Shown: positions 1 to 10,420, counted from the first letter of the stretch. The stretch is DNA of 64,000 nt from Paulinella micropora (GCA_019918135.1 WBZZ01002446.1:35001-99000), one strand, 5' to 3'. Program-made: numbers and translations. The notes: generated by a model from the letters alone, not told the origin.

Positions 1-115
1 ATACTGGTCCAGACGGATCGGTATGTACAATGAAAATACTGGTGGCACCGACGGGAATCGAACTGGCGACAGGGCCCAGATGGTAGAACTTGACCACTGG
101 GCTATCACGGTGTCC
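1..115 (-). mobile_element. SINE-A, cut by window start
   Basis: Only the tRNA-like head and part of the middle are in view. The internal unit is of the two-copy type and carries the variant GTACAAT in place of GTTCAAT (as read on the plus strand). An AAT run follows at 116-182. Confidence 0.85.
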
Positions 116-116
116 A

Positions 117-182
<66 letters not shown>

Positions 183-183
<1 letters not shown>

Positions 184-449
184 GTGCTTCTCTGTCAATG
201 GCTGATGCATTTCTGCACATGCGCCTCCATCGTCTCACCCGTGAGGGGAGTACGAAGAATTGACGATAAGCTCTAATGGCACCCCCGCAAGGGCAGTTCC
301 AACACTTCCAGACGGGCCGGTATGTTCAATGAAAATACTGGTCCAGACGGATCGGTATGTTCAATGAAAATACTGGTGGCACCGACGGGAATCGAACTGG
401 CGACAGGGCCCAGATGGTAGAACTTGACCACTGGGCTATCACAGTGTCC
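183..449 (-). mobile_element. SINE-A, full length (reference copy)
   Basis: Read on the minus strand, the element has three parts. First is a tRNA-like head of about 75 bp with a polymerase III box A (TAGCCCAGTGG) and box B (AGTTCGATTCC), ending in GGTGCCACCA, i.e. an acceptor end with CCA. Second is a middle part in which a roughly 36-bp unit (CAGTATTTTCATTGAACATA plus ACCGGTC.GTCTGGAC) occurs twice, the A-long form. Third is a 3' part with GGGTGAGACGATGGAGGCGC and CATCAGCCATTGACAGAGAA, ending GCACT before the ATT tail. Length is 267 bp. The box A and box B matches are canonical, so transcription by Pol III is likely. It has no coding capacity; SINEs rely on LINE proteins. Confidence 0.9.
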
Positions 450-450
450 A

Positions 451-490
<40 letters not shown>

Positions 491-502
491 GGCTTCCTCA
501 GA

Positions 503-3500
503 CTATAGCATCAGATCCAGATCCTGGACATGTGCCTCCATTGGGTCACCGGGGTCAGCCGATCCCAACGCATTGTCAGAACACCAAACAGACATAGCAG
601 CAACAGCAACAGCAGGGGCAGATGGGGGCTGTGAAGTGCACGAAGAGCTAGATGCGAGGGTGTTAGCTGAAGAGAAGAACTCGGAGACACTACGCTGCGC
701 TCCCGAACCCCTCTCTCTAGCCAGTACGTCTACACTGCGCGGACGGCCGCGCCGCGCAACATCAACGTCACTTGGGGAAGAGGGTGGGACAGAAGCTGAT
801 GGAACCTCAGTGAGGTCAATCACCTCCTCGCCCCCATCCTCCACCCCAAGCTCCTCCCTTTTACCCTCCCTAGCAGACCAACACTCAGACACATATGATC
901 CAAACAACACATCCAACTTTGGAGGGGGACGCAACGCTGTAACCCCTAACAACGCAGCAAGCCTAAAGTTACTGCGGAAGCGCGACTTCCCCTGAAAAAG
1001 CTTACAAAACAATCGTGATTGATCCACAGGCAACATATCATCCCAACCCTGCCGCACAGAGCCCTCCCGCTCCCGCCCAAGCAACACATCCTCCACCACA
1101 ACCTCACCGCCTACGACCTCACCACCCTCCTCACTCCCTCCATCCCCCTCAGCACCCCCCACAGCCATGCCACCGAGCCTCTGCATACTCAGCAACAGCT
1201 GCTTACGTCTCGCCTCATGGATGGGGCAATCCCATAAGAAGTGCGCAAGGGACTCATTGACATCATCATGACAACAGAAGCAGCCAGGGGACATGCCACT
1301 GACAAACATGCTGCGGTACAACCGAAGGCGGTTGTTGCAGCTGAGCAACCTTCTCCGAAGCAGATTATAATGCGCATCATCAAGGGCTACCCATCTTGGG
1401 AACTCCTTAGTTCCAAAGACTTGTCTTAGGATGACTCGCAGGCCATCAGTAAGATCGCTGCCTGCCTCTCGCTTGTCCCACATCAGTTGCTGCACCATCT
1501 TGACATCCTGCTGAAGGGCCCACTTGTCCACAGTCGAACTCCAACCCTCGAGGTCCTTCTCTGAGCTATTTAGGAGCTCCTGAAGCCCTTGTTGTAGATC
1601 CATTGAGTCCCTGATAGCGCCTTCGGCCTCCGCAGTCCAGTCGGATTTGACTTGAGATGCGATGACAGGAAATCGCTTCTCCGGTAGAACACGCAGCCGT
1701 CCATAGAACTTCAGTTGCGCCGCCCGCCGCAAACGCTCCGCACTCAAAGAGCGCGCCAGAAAGAGTGTAATCCACTTGCTTATCTTAGGGCTGATGCCGA
1801 GAATCATCCTCATGGGGCGCAGGATTGCTGCCTCCAGCTTGGTGAGCTGCGATACGGGGGCACGCCAGACATCGAAGGCGTACTTCAGCTTGGCCCCCAC
1901 AAGTTGATTCCAGCACATGAGACGATACCTAGCTTGTATCTCACCTGCACACCACAAAGAGTACCAACCTGCGGTGGCGACTTCAGTGACACGCGTAGCC
2001 CGCAGGGCCTGCTCCTTCCACTTCAGGTCGTCGGTGATAACCACTCCCAGGTACTTGTACTGACTGGTGACACAAAGCTTCTGGCCGCGGAACCACACCA
2101 CGGGCTCACCTCGCTCCCTGATTCTTGGTCGTTTCGCCTTGCTCGACGTGTAAATGGGCATGATTTCCGTCTTGCCGGGCTTCAAGTTGACTTCCAGCCG
2201 GTAATCTTCCGCGAACTTGGCCACAACATTGACCATCTTCTGGAGCTCGGTGCGACTGTGAGCGATGAGGGCCACGTCGTCCGCGTAGAGAAGTGCCTTG
2301 ATGTCGTTCAGCCGCTTCACATCCGTGATCTTGAGGGCACTCGCCAGCCGATCACACAGCTCATCCATAAAGACGTTGAAGAGTGTGGGAGAGAGAGGGG
2401 ACCCCGGTTGGACGCCTACACCCTCCAGTACTTCGGGGGTGAGTGCTCCATCAACTAGCACTTGTGACGAAGTCTGCTCGTAGCACCTGCGTAGCGTGCG
2501 CCAGAACTTACCCCTTACACCCAGCTTCCAGAGCCTCTCAAATAGGCCATCTCTCCAAACAGACGGGAAAGCCTTGCGTAGATCGACGAACAGGACATAC
2601 GACTCCCGCTTCTGCTGCTGACGCCCCTTCAACCTCTGCCAAAGGGTAAAGACCTGATCCGTAGTGCGACGCCCCGGGCGGAAGCCTCCCTGCTCTGGAC
2701 GTAGCTTATCCGGGCCATCCACGAAGAGCGTTAGACGAGTAGCTAACAAGGACAGATACAGCTTACCAAGGCAACTAATAATCGAGATATCCCTCCCGTT
2801 GTCAGGATCCGTAGGATCCCCACCCTTGGGGATATTGACGATGATTCCCTTGCCCCAAGCTTTTGGAGTCCTCTCGGCTTCTCGAATCCAGTTGAAGTAC
2901 TGCGTTAAGTAGCCATTGATGTAGGCGCCGCCATACTTGAGCATCTCGTTCTTCACTTTGTCCTCGCCACAAGCTTTGTGGTTATTCAGGGCACGTTGCC
3001 TTGCAAGGACCTCCTCTTGCGTGAACGGCTTGTCCAGCTCTTCGCAAGTGTCTTCACCTACTTCGTGCTCCTTCATAGCCCGGGCCACCTCATCTCTGAA
3101 GCGATCGTTCCAGTGGAACTGCCGCTTAGCTTCGGCTTCCTCCCACTCCAGCGAGCCTGCTTCTGCACAGCACTCCACCACAACAGCCGCACTTGCCGGA
3201 TTTTCCCGTGGCTTCACCGAATTTCTCCGAAATTCCTCCCACCGAGCGACCTTTTCCGGCAGCGTACACGCCAGTGAGCCATCCTCCCTTTGCACCGGCG
3301 CGGAGACCTTCGTTCTGCGTGCCCCGCCAAGCCGCTTCGCGAGTAGCCAAAAGCGCTTTGAGGATTGCTCGCGTTGACATTTGACCGCTTCTTCCTGCAC
3401 TTGCTTGAAGGAGGCGGACTTCTTGGCCCGAGTTGCCTTCCGAATTTGCTTGCGGAGACGTAGCCAATTCAGACGGGCTTCCTCATTCGATTCATCCTTG

Positions 3501-4834
3501 ATGTATGCTGCGTAGGCCTCCCGGCGCTGTTGAATGAGCTCCTTTAGCTCCCCGTCGAACCAATTGTTGGTGAAACGGGGTCGTATACATCTGGAGCCAA
3601 GGACCCGGTGCGCCGCCATTCGGAAGGACTGCGCCACTCGCTCGGTGACGTCATCTACCACCCGTTGGCTGTCGGCACCACCCGATAGGTCAAGCTCAGG
3701 CAGCTGATGCACTCCAAGCTTCTGTAGGCAATGCTGGAATACGTCATCGAACCTGTCGCGTAGATAATCCAGTGCTTGCTTCGCAGCGTGATCATTACCC
3801 GAGACACCAGCACCAATAAGCTTATCAACACGAAAGGACCTGTAAGGTTTCGCAGCCCGCTTTGGCCGGCGCTGGCCGCTCCACGTCAGTTCGGCCCATA
3901 CTGCCTTGTGGTCCGTATCAAGATCATCTTCGCATACTCCGAACTTTGCTCCAGATGCCAAGCCAGGCGACGCGCAGATGTAATCGAGGAGGTGCTTGCC
4001 TGTACCCATGCCGCGCTGCTCACGCCGGGACCACCAGTAGGACCCTTCCACTGGGCACGAGAAGCCGCTCAGATTTCGCAGGCCCGTAGCGACGAGGACA
4101 GCCGCGAGTCTCTTGCCGTTCTCCGAACGTACCGGTGCTCCCTTATCATCGACCTCCCCGTGCTGACCGACGATGCCCTCCTCTTTTCGGCTGCATGCCG
4201 GCCCGAGCTTCGCGTTGGCATCCGCCACCGTGACCACAAGACCTTTGGCTCCAAAAAAAGCTATAGCTGCCTGCCAGGCCGCATACGCCTCTGACGACTC
4301 TTCTTCCTGCGTTTCCTGGGGAAAGTAGCCGTTGCCCACATAGATATCGTGAGCGCCGGTAACACCCGAGGCGATACGCAGCCACACTTGCTGCCGGTGG
4401 TCGACGGGGGCTGACACCAGGTTGCAATACGGACCAAGGAAGTTAGCCACCGCGAATAGAACCCCACCCTTGCAGCGATTTTTCTCGCTTACCTCCGCAG
4501 GTTTTCCAAAAATCCGGAATCCATCCAGGCTGCATTTGGAAAGTTGCTTCTTGCCCATGCGGTGCTCCTGAGCCCCGATGACTAGCCAGCCCTCGTGCTT
4601 GTAGAATGATGCCCATTCCGCCGTGCCTACGTTGTCGTATCCCGTTTTACCCTGCCAATTGTGACTCGCGACGAGTAGTTTGAAGCCGGTATCGAACTGC
4701 TTGGAGCGGTGCTTCTTGGCTCGTTTTCGGACCCGACGGCCGCGCTTGGCTTCCGCCCTCGTGCTGCCCCCCTCTGCAGGTGCTTGCGCAGGTTGGTCCC
4801 CCACTGCACTGGCCGCCGAATGCAGGGGCACCAC
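503..4834 (-). CDS. LINE copy A ORF: APE endonuclease + reverse transcriptase
   Basis: The 1443-residue reading frame starts right after the TAG at 4835-4837. Residues about 45-310 form an exonuclease-endonuclease-phosphatase domain: QEHR (catalytic glutamate), the D-A-N block ADANAKLG, and TDHKAVW near its end. Residues about 640-930 are the reverse transcriptase: GGFRPGRRTTDQ, the palm aspartate motif FVDLRKAF, QPGSPLSPTLFN, the catalytic YADD, then YKYLGVVITDD. At about 1180-1205 a CFCC...H...C knuckle follows (CFCCHDDVNESLAHFLWDC). The protein would nick target DNA and copy its RNA there by target-primed reverse transcription in the nucleus. Its last codons, MEAHVQDLDLML, are encoded by the same 3' motif that recurs alone elsewhere in the window. 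In copy C the frame is joined to the upstream ORF, so the start given here is only the first codon after the stop. Confidence 0.93.
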   Translation of the reverse strand: MVPLHSAASAVGDQPAQAPAEGGSTRAEAKRGRRVRKRAKKHRSKQFDTGFKLLVASHNWQGKTGYDNVGTAEWASFYKHEGWLVIGAQEHRMGKKQLSKCSLDGFRIFGKPAEVSEKNRCKGGVLFAVANFLGPYCNLVSAPVDHRQQVWLRIASGVTGAHDIYVGNGYFPQETQEEESSEAYAAWQAAIAFFGAKGLVVTVADANAKLGPACSRKEEGIVGQHGEVDDKGAPVRSENGKRLAAVLVATGLRNLSGFSCPVEGSYWWSRREQRGMGTGKHLLDYICASPGLASGAKFGVCEDDLDTDHKAVWAELTWSGQRRPKRAAKPYRSFRVDKLIGAGVSGNDHAAKQALDYLRDRFDDVFQHCLQKLGVHQLPELDLSGGADSQRVVDDVTERVAQSFRMAAHRVLGSRCIRPRFTNNWFDGELKELIQQRREAYAAYIKDESNEEARLNWLRLRKQIRKATRAKKSASFKQVQEEAVKCQREQSSKRFWLLAKRLGGARRTKVSAPVQREDGSLACTLPEKVARWEEFRRNSVKPRENPASAAVVVECCAEAGSLEWEEAEAKRQFHWNDRFRDEVARAMKEHEVGEDTCEELDKPFTQEEVLARQRALNNHKACGEDKVKNEMLKYGGAYINGYLTQYFNWIREAERTPKAWGKGIIVNIPKGGDPTDPDNGRDISIISCLGKLYLSLLATRLTLFVDGPDKLRPEQGGFRPGRRTTDQVFTLWQRLKGRQQQKRESYVLFVDLRKAFPSVWRDGLFERLWKLGVRGKFWRTLRRCYEQTSSQVLVDGALTPEVLEGVGVQPGSPLSPTLFNVFMDELCDRLASALKITDVKRLNDIKALLYADDVALIAHSRTELQKMVNVVAKFAEDYRLEVNLKPGKTEIMPIYTSSKAKRPRIRERGEPVVWFRGQKLCVTSQYKYLGVVITDDLKWKEQALRATRVTEVATAGWYSLWCAGEIQARYRLMCWNQLVGAKLKYAFDVWRAPVSQLTKLEAAILRPMRMILGISPKISKWITLFLARSLSAERLRRAAQLKFYGRLRVLPEKRFPVIASQVKSDWTAEAEGAIRDSMDLQQGLQELLNSSEKDLEGWSSTVDKWALQQDVKMVQQLMWDKREAGSDLTDGLRVILRQVFGTKEFPRWVALDDAHYNLLRRRLLSCNNRLRLYRSMFVSGMSPGCFCCHDDVNESLAHFLWDCPIHEARRKQLLLSMQRLGGMAVGGAEGDGGSEEGGEVVGGEVVVEDVLLGREREGSVRQGWDDMLPVDQSRLFCKLFQGKSRFRSNFRLAALLGVTALRPPPKLDVLFGSYVSECWSAREGKREELGVEDGGEEVIDLTEVPSASVPPSSPSDVDVARRGRPRSVDVLARERGSGAQRSVSEFFSSANTLASSSSCTSQPPSAPAVAVAAMSVWCSDNALGSADPGDPMEAHVQDLDLML

Positions 4835-5614
4835 CTACACATCAGCACACTCAGACACACACTCAGGTGCATCGGTAGCCAATTTCGAAGACACCACCTG
4901 CACATCATCAACACATTCTTCATGCAGAGGCAAGACGCGATATCCCGTCGCAGCTTCCTCCTTCCGGACCGCCGCTTCCCCACGCAGATGGGTGCGAATA
5001 AGCCTTCGGACACGTTCCCTGTCCCTGAACCTGCGCCCAAGGGCCACATTGACCCCTCTGCCGAAGAATTTGAGATGTTTGAGTTGCTGCAACGCCGTCT
5101 GCCTGCTGTCATCGTCCTCGTAGACCAGCTCCAGGTGACGAGACATTCGCTGGCCTTGCCACTCCATTACCGGGACCACCAGACCAAGACCGCTCATTTT
5201 GGAGGCGATCTCCTGTAGATTGGCGCGTTCTGAGAGCCCCCAGACAATCAGATTACGCCCGTCCTTGTCGTACCGATCTACCCGCCGGTACCGTCGAGGC
5301 GGCGGTGCCATCTGCCATATAGCACCGCTCGCCTTATGTTGAAGCGCCGACCCGTGTGCCAGGTTTGGGGAGGAAGGATGAGGCGCAGCTAAGATAGCCT
5401 CTCCACGTGGTTCAGGAATTCCGTCATATACGCGAGCCCTCATCCTCCCATCCTGGGACATCGGGCCAGAGCCCGTCGAAGAGGCATTCCCACGGGGATT
5501 GTCCAGGTCTTCGGCGATTTTACCTTGTCCCATAAGGGCCACGGTGGTAGCTCCGTGCTTCGCGTATTTGTAATCCATTGAGAGTAGTAGACGGTCAATG
5601 TCGCTGGCCATCAC
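4835..5614 (-). CDS. LINE copy A 5' ORF (N-terminal part of the LINE protein)
   Basis: 259 codons from a double ATG (MMASDIDRLLLSMDYKYAKH). It is in the same frame as the downstream 1443-codon ORF and separated from it only by a TAG. In copy C the same place reads ATG CAT and the frame is open throughout, so the family probably makes one protein of about 1,700 residues. The part from about residue 120 (RYRRVDRYDKDGRNLIVWGL) through about 215 has the feel of an RRM-like fold, as in many LINE ORF1 proteins, but I cannot confirm this. The TAG is either a mutation in this copy or a read-through point. Confidence 0.8.
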   Translation of the reverse strand: MMASDIDRLLLSMDYKYAKHGATTVALMGQGKIAEDLDNPRGNASSTGSGPMSQDGRMRARVYDGIPEPRGEAILAAPHPSSPNLAHGSALQHKASGAIWQMAPPPRRYRRVDRYDKDGRNLIVWGLSERANLQEIASKMSGLGLVVPVMEWQGQRMSRHLELVYEDDDSRQTALQQLKHLKFFGRGVNVALGRRFRDRERVRRLIRTHLRGEAAVRKEEAATGYRVLPLHEECVDDVQVVSSKLATDAPECVSECADV

Positions 5615-6600
5615 CGCCGCGCCTCTTTACGCCGAGGAAAGCGCCCGTCCATGCAAATAGCATCGGCGGTATCTGCAACACACACTACACGCATTTTCGC
5701 CGGTGTCACTGGATGCTGCCACGTCGCTTCGTGCCCTTGGGCGCCCGCCAGCACCCCCAGCGTCACCAGAACCTGCCTCACGCACTACACACACTCTCCA
5801 TCGCATCGCCAACGCCTCTACTCTCATGCCTTATGGACTTTCAGCTGCTCCTAACAATACACATCATGAGGTACGGGTGTCCCCGAGTGGAGCCAGATCG
5901 GACGGCGTGCCGCTGAAACTCCTTCCCCCACGTGGGTATAGAAGGCGCGAACCTAGCGATACCTATAGGGTCTTACAGACAAGTATAGTAATCCCAGCCG
6001 AAGCTGCTCAGTTAGAAATGCAACGGTGGAGGGTGTGAATGCATGGGGCAAGGCACGGCAACGCAGCAAGGCACTGGCAAGGCATTGGGACCGACTGAAG
6101 CCCCTCTCCAACGTGCGCTCATCATGTGTTCCAGTTAGGCAACCCCGAAGAAGCGAAGATAGGGAGGAGACAAAACCCAGATAGGATGAAGATAGGATTA
6201 ACATGAAGCCGAAATGGAGCCGAGTTGGAACAGGTCAACTCAGCCCCATCTCGGCTCAATGTGAATCCTATCTTCAACCCATCTCGGTACTGTTTCCTCC
6301 GAATGCTCACCTCAACAAGATCACCAAACCGGAACTGGAAGCCCCCAGGCATTTACTCGGCAGGAAATTCGGCGAAAATGGGCTAACCAGGAAACCAGAC
6401 CCAAACCAACAGCCAAGAAAAACGAGCCAACCAACAATCCAACAGACAACCCCACAACTGCCTGGCCGAACCCCTACCGAGTAAATGCCCAGTTGAGAGT
6501 TGCGCATATCCGGTGACCGCCCTCCCCAAGCGGTCACCTTCGTGGGGAGAGGCCCAACCACCTCCTCTTCCCATGGAGTGCCATCTTGTGCACCCCTCCA

Positions 6601-6646
<46 letters not shown>

Positions 6647-6647
<1 letters not shown>

Positions 6648-6913
6648 GTGCTTCTCTGTCAATGGCTGATGCATTTCTGCACATGCGCCTCCATCGTCTC
6701 ACCCGTGAGGGGAGTACGAAGATTTGACGATAAGCTCTAATGACACCCCCGCAAGGGCAGTTCCAACACTTCCAGACGGGCCGGTATGTTCAATGAAAAT
6801 ACTGGTCCAGACGGATCGGTATGTTCAATGAAAATACTGGTGGCACCGACGGGAATCGAACTGGCGACAGGGCCCAGATGGTAGAACTTGACCACTGGGC
6901 TATCACGGTGTCC
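6647..6913 (-). mobile_element. SINE-A, full length
   Basis: A-long form. It lies between the 5' end of LINE copy A and a family D element, with AAT runs on both sides (6602-6646 and 6914-6951). Confidence 0.9.
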
Positions 6914-6951
<38 letters not shown>

Positions 6952-6952
<1 letters not shown>

Positions 6953-7401
6953 TATTGATCTGTCATGGCTGAGTCCAAGGACCATGCGCCTCCATCCCTC
7001 GACCCAACAGTGACACAGTGAATGTTGGGGAGGGACGAGTGACTCTAACCATCCCTGAATAGCTACCCGCCCGGCGTGTCGGATACCTTGCAGGGAATCA
7101 ACTGCAAATGATTGATGTTCCCTATGAGAGAGTTCCACTAGACTGGGTATAAGTCGAATGGAGGTACTCAAGGGGTAGCAGACATTTCATGCGGTCTGCC
7201 AGCGCATGAGGACGTTTTGCGGTAAGTGTCTGGGACGCCTCGAAACCCGTCACCACCCCTAGATCTCGGAATGTATATACCCCTTTGACCCCACGTGGTG
7301 TATGTCTTATAAAGAGAACACAACAACATAGCCTCGGAACCAGTGGGAAGAGGCCCAACCACCTCCTCTTCCCGTGGGTTGCCATGCTGTGCACCCCTCC
7401 A
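6952..7401 (-). mobile_element. Family D retroposon
   Basis: The 3' end (read on the minus strand) is GGAGGCGCATGGTCCTTGG followed by CTCAGCCATGACAGATCAAT and the ATT run. The 5' end, GGAGGGGTGCACAGCATGGC, and the following AAGAGGAGGTGGTTGGGCCT match the first roughly 55 bp of the LINE. Between lie about 390 bp with no ORF. I read it as a non-autonomous element with a LINE-like head and the shared 3' signature. Confidence 0.75.
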
Positions 7402-7430
7402 TAATAATAATAATAATTATTATTATTGTA

Positions 7431-8374
7431 ACTAGGGGCTGCGCCAACACGTGAAAGGATGGTGCGGTGCGCTTCGCGCAGCCCCCCCCCCCCCCCCCCC
7501 CCCCCCCAACCCCCTCGGGCTGGGGTTCCCGGGGGGAGGGCTCCCCTTCCCCGTCGACAGGGTACGTTCAATTGCCGGAGGTACCAGCAGAACGCAAGTG
7601 TAATCTCTGATGGCACAAAAACCTAAATTCTCTGGTTTTTACCACCCGGCACCAAAACTTTTTTATCTCGAAGAGAGCGCACCGAGAGGTGTCGGGTACA
7701 CCAAACATCAGCCTCAAACTCCCTCTTGTGTGCGCAAACGGCGCCTGGTGGCGCAAAAACCTCAATTTTCCAGTGTGTAAGCCACACGGCGGCACAATTT
7801 TTGTATTTTCGAAGAGAGCACATCAAGAAGTGTCAGATACACCAAATATCAGCCGCTAACTCCCTCTGGTGTGCGCAAACGGCGCCTGGTGGCACAAGAC
7901 CTCAAATTTCTGGTTGTGAGTGCCACCCGCGAAAAACACTGGTACGTACAACGGCCGGGCTGGGGTTCCCGGGGGAAGGGCCCCCCGGACCCCCCCTGCC
8001 CCGTCGACAGGGTACGTTCCATTGCCGGAAGGCGCCTGGTGGCACGAGACCTCAATTTTCTGGTATGGGTGCCACCCGCGACCCAAACGGATACGTACAA
8101 CCGCCGGGCTTGGGTTCCCGGGGGAGGGCCCCCCCTGCCCCGTCGACAGGGTACGTTCAATGGCCGGAGGCACCGGCAAGTGCTGCTAAAAAAAAAAAAA
8201 AGGAAATTTGGCATTCAGGACACTCCCCTAACGCAAATATTTGCGTGAATTCCAAAAAAATTATACCAGCATCAAGATCGAGTCTGCTGCTAACCACCCT
8301 GCCAATATTAGCTCCCAACTCCCCCTGGTGCCCACAAACCATGATTTATAGGGATGGGAGATGCAAAAAAAGGA

Positions 8375-8375
<1 letters not shown>
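7431..8375 (-). mobile_element. Family E repeat, copy 1
   Basis: One end is CTAGGGGCTGCGCCAACA and the other GCATCTCCCATCCC next to ATT. It contains a long C run (about 7484-7507), repeated blocks with GTCGACAGGGTACGTTC, and one copy of the 14-bp palindrome CGCAAATATTTGCG near 8228-8241. The polarity of the flanking run flips just upstream (AAT to ATT at 7402-7428), and this is the one E copy whose strand disagrees with its right-hand ATT run. No coding potential. Confidence 0.7.
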
Positions 8376-8417
<42 letters not shown>

Positions 8418-8683
8418 GGACACCGTGATAGCCCAGTGGTCAATTTATACCATTTGGGCCCTGTCGCCAGTTCGATTCCCGTCGGTGCCACCAGTATTTT
8501 CATTGAACATACCGGTCCGTCCGGACCAGTATTTTCATTGAACATACCGGTCCGTCTGGAAGTGTTGGAACTGCCCTTGCGGGGGTGTCATTAGAGCCTA
8601 TCGTCAATTCTTCGTACTCCCCTCACGGGTGAGACGATGGAGGCGCATGTGCAGAAATGCATCAGCCATTGACAGAGAAGCAC

Positions 8684-8684
<1 letters not shown>
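8418..8684 (+). mobile_element. SINE-A, full length
   Basis: A-long form; first element of the plus-strand block. The 5' GGACACCGTG follows an ATT run of about 42 bp directly. Confidence 0.9.
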
Positions 8685-8716
<32 letters not shown>

Positions 8717-8984
8717 GGACACCGTGATAGCCCAGTGGTCAAGTTCTACCATCTGGGCCCTGTCGCCAGTTCGATTCCCGTCGGTGCCACCAGTATTTTC
8801 ATTGAACATACCGGTCTATTTCTGGACCAGTATTTTCATTGAACATACCGGCCCGTCTGGAAGTGTTGGAACTGCCCTTGCGGGGGTGTCATTAGAGCTT
8901 ATCGTCAATTCTTCGTACTCCCCTCACGGGTGAGACGATGGAGGCGCATGTGCAGAAATGCATCAGCCATTGACAGAGAAGCAC

Positions 8985-8985
<1 letters not shown>
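8717..8985 (+). mobile_element. SINE-A, full length (TCTATTTC subtype)
   Basis: A-long form in which the first internal unit reads GGTCTATTTCTGGAC rather than GGTCCGTCTGGAC, a diagnostic variant shared with about ten other copies. Confidence 0.9.
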
Positions 8986-9038
<53 letters not shown>

Positions 9039-9304
9039 GGACACCGTGATAGCCCAGTGGTCAAGTTCTACCATCTGGGCCCTGTCGCCAGTTCGATTCC
9101 CGTCGGTGCCACCAGTATTTTCATTGAACATACCGATCCGTCTGGACCAGTATTTTCATTGAACATACCGGCCCGTCTGGAAGTGTTGGAACTGCCCTTG
9201 CGGGGGTGTCATTAGAGCTTATCGTCAATTCTTCGTACTCCCCTCACGGGTGAGACGATGGAGGCGCATGTGCAGAAATGCATCAGCCATTGACAGAGAA
9301 GCAC

Positions 9305-9305
<1 letters not shown>
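9039..9305 (+). mobile_element. SINE-A, full length
   Basis: A-long form with the ACCGATCCGTC variant. Followed by one of the longest ATT runs in the window (9306-9410, with two GTT interruptions). Confidence 0.9.
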
Positions 9306-9341
<36 letters not shown>

Positions 9342-9345
9342 GTTA

Positions 9346-9410
<65 letters not shown>
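9306..9410 (+). repeat. (ATT)n run, about 105 bp
   Basis: Tail of the preceding SINE-A merged with the landing site of the following family D piece. Two GTT interruptions sit near 9342 and 9348. Confidence 0.95.
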
Positions 9411-9651
9411 TACCCCTGTGAGTACCTCCATGCGGGACCTACCCAGTCTCGTGGAGCTCTCACGCGGGGAAGATCAATCATTTGTAGTTGATTTCCTGCA
9501 AGGTACCCGACACTGCGGGTAGTAGGGACTTTTGGGGCCTTCTATGCAGGATGGTTAGAGTCACTCTTCCCTCCCCAACATACTGTAGTCCCTGTTGGGT
9601 CGAGGGATGGAGGCGCATGGCCCTCGGGCTCAGCCATGACAGATCAATATA
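9411..9651 (+). mobile_element. Family D, 5'-truncated
   Basis: Starts inside the element at TACCCCTGTGAGTACCTCC and keeps the 3' end (ATGGAGGCGCATGGCC, CAGCCATGACAGATCAATAT). The lost head together with an intact tail is the pattern expected of incomplete reverse transcription. Confidence 0.75.
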
Positions 9652-9702
<51 letters not shown>

Positions 9703-9709
9703 CATTATT

Positions 9710-9761
9710 ATGGAGGCACATGTCCAGGATCTGGATCTGATGCTATAGTCTGAGGAAGCCT
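9710..9761 (+). mobile_element. 52-bp LINE 3' tail unit
   Basis: Matches only the last 52 bp of the LINE (from ATGGAGGCACATGTCCAG to AGGAAGCCT), including the LINE stop codon. ATT runs lie on both sides. It starts at the same base as six other copies in this window. Confidence 0.88.
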
Positions 9762-9791
9762 ATTATTATTATTATTATTATTATTATTTAT

Positions 9792-10022
9792 GGACACCGT
9801 GATAGCCCAGTGGTCAAGTTCTACCATCTGGGCCCTGTCGCCAGTTCGATTCCCGTCGGTGCCACCAGTATTTTCATTGAACATACCGGTCCGTCTGGAA
9901 GTGTTGGAACTGCCCTTGCGGGGGTGTCATTAGAGCCTATCGTCAATTCTTCGTACTCCCCTCACGGGTGAGACGATGGAGGCGCATGTGCAGATTTGCA
10001 TCAGCCATTGACAGAGAAGCAC

Positions 10023-10023
<1 letters not shown>
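9792..10023 (+). mobile_element. SINE-A, short form
   Basis: Only one copy of the internal 36-bp unit, and CAGATTTGCATCAG near the 3' end in place of CAGAAATGCATCAG. These two differences travel together in the short subfamily. Confidence 0.88.
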
Positions 10024-10056
<33 letters not shown>

Positions 10057-10323
10057 GACACAGTGATAGCCCAGTGGTCAAGTTCTACCATCTGGGCCCT
10101 GTCGCCAGTTCGATTCCCGTCGGTGCCACCAGTATTTTCATTGAACATACCGGTCTATTTCTGGACCAGTATTTTCATTGAACATACCGGCCCGTCTGGA
10201 AGTGTTGGAACTGCCCTTGCGGGGGTGTCATTAGAGCTTATCGTCAATTCTTCGTACTCCCCTCACGGGTGAGACGATGGAGGCGCATGTGCAGAAATGC
10301 ATCAGCCATTGACAGAGAAGCAC

Positions 10324-10324
<1 letters not shown>
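10057..10324 (+). mobile_element. SINE-A (TCTATTTC subtype)
   Basis: Full length apart from a changed first few bases (GACACAGTG). Confidence 0.88.
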
Positions 10325-10360
<36 letters not shown>

Positions 10361-10368
10361 GTTACTAT

Positions 10369-10420
10369 ATGGAGGCACATGTCCAGGATCTGGATCTGAT
10401 GCTATAGTCTGAGGAAGCCT
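10369..10420 (+). mobile_element. 52-bp LINE 3' tail unit
   Basis: Same start and end as the unit at 9710. The flanking runs are interrupted by GTT and ACT triplets. Confidence 0.86.

Larger units (their letters stand above)
491..6601 (-). mobile_element. LINE copy A, full length
   Basis: About 6.1 kb, with its 3' end at 491 next to an AAT run (450-490) and its 5' end (CTGGAGGGGTGCACAAG when read on the minus strand) directly against another AAT run at 6602. It holds a 5' leader of about 987 bp (5615-6601), a 259-codon ORF and, after one TAG, an in-frame 1443-codon ORF with endonuclease and reverse transcriptase. The 3' UTR is almost absent: the stop codon lies about 14 bases before the ATT tail. 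The only clear lesion relative to copy C in the shared coding part is the TAG; the reverse transcriptase motif NWRDI reads NGRDI here. The clade is not certain; APE plus RT plus a C-terminal cysteine/histidine knuckle fits the I/Jockey/L1 side of the LINE tree. Confidence 0.93.

Noticed and set aside
573-4427. Plus-strand ORFs of 60-247 codons over LINE copy A
   Set aside because: Shadows of the LINE coding frame on the other strand; the same shadows recur in copy C.
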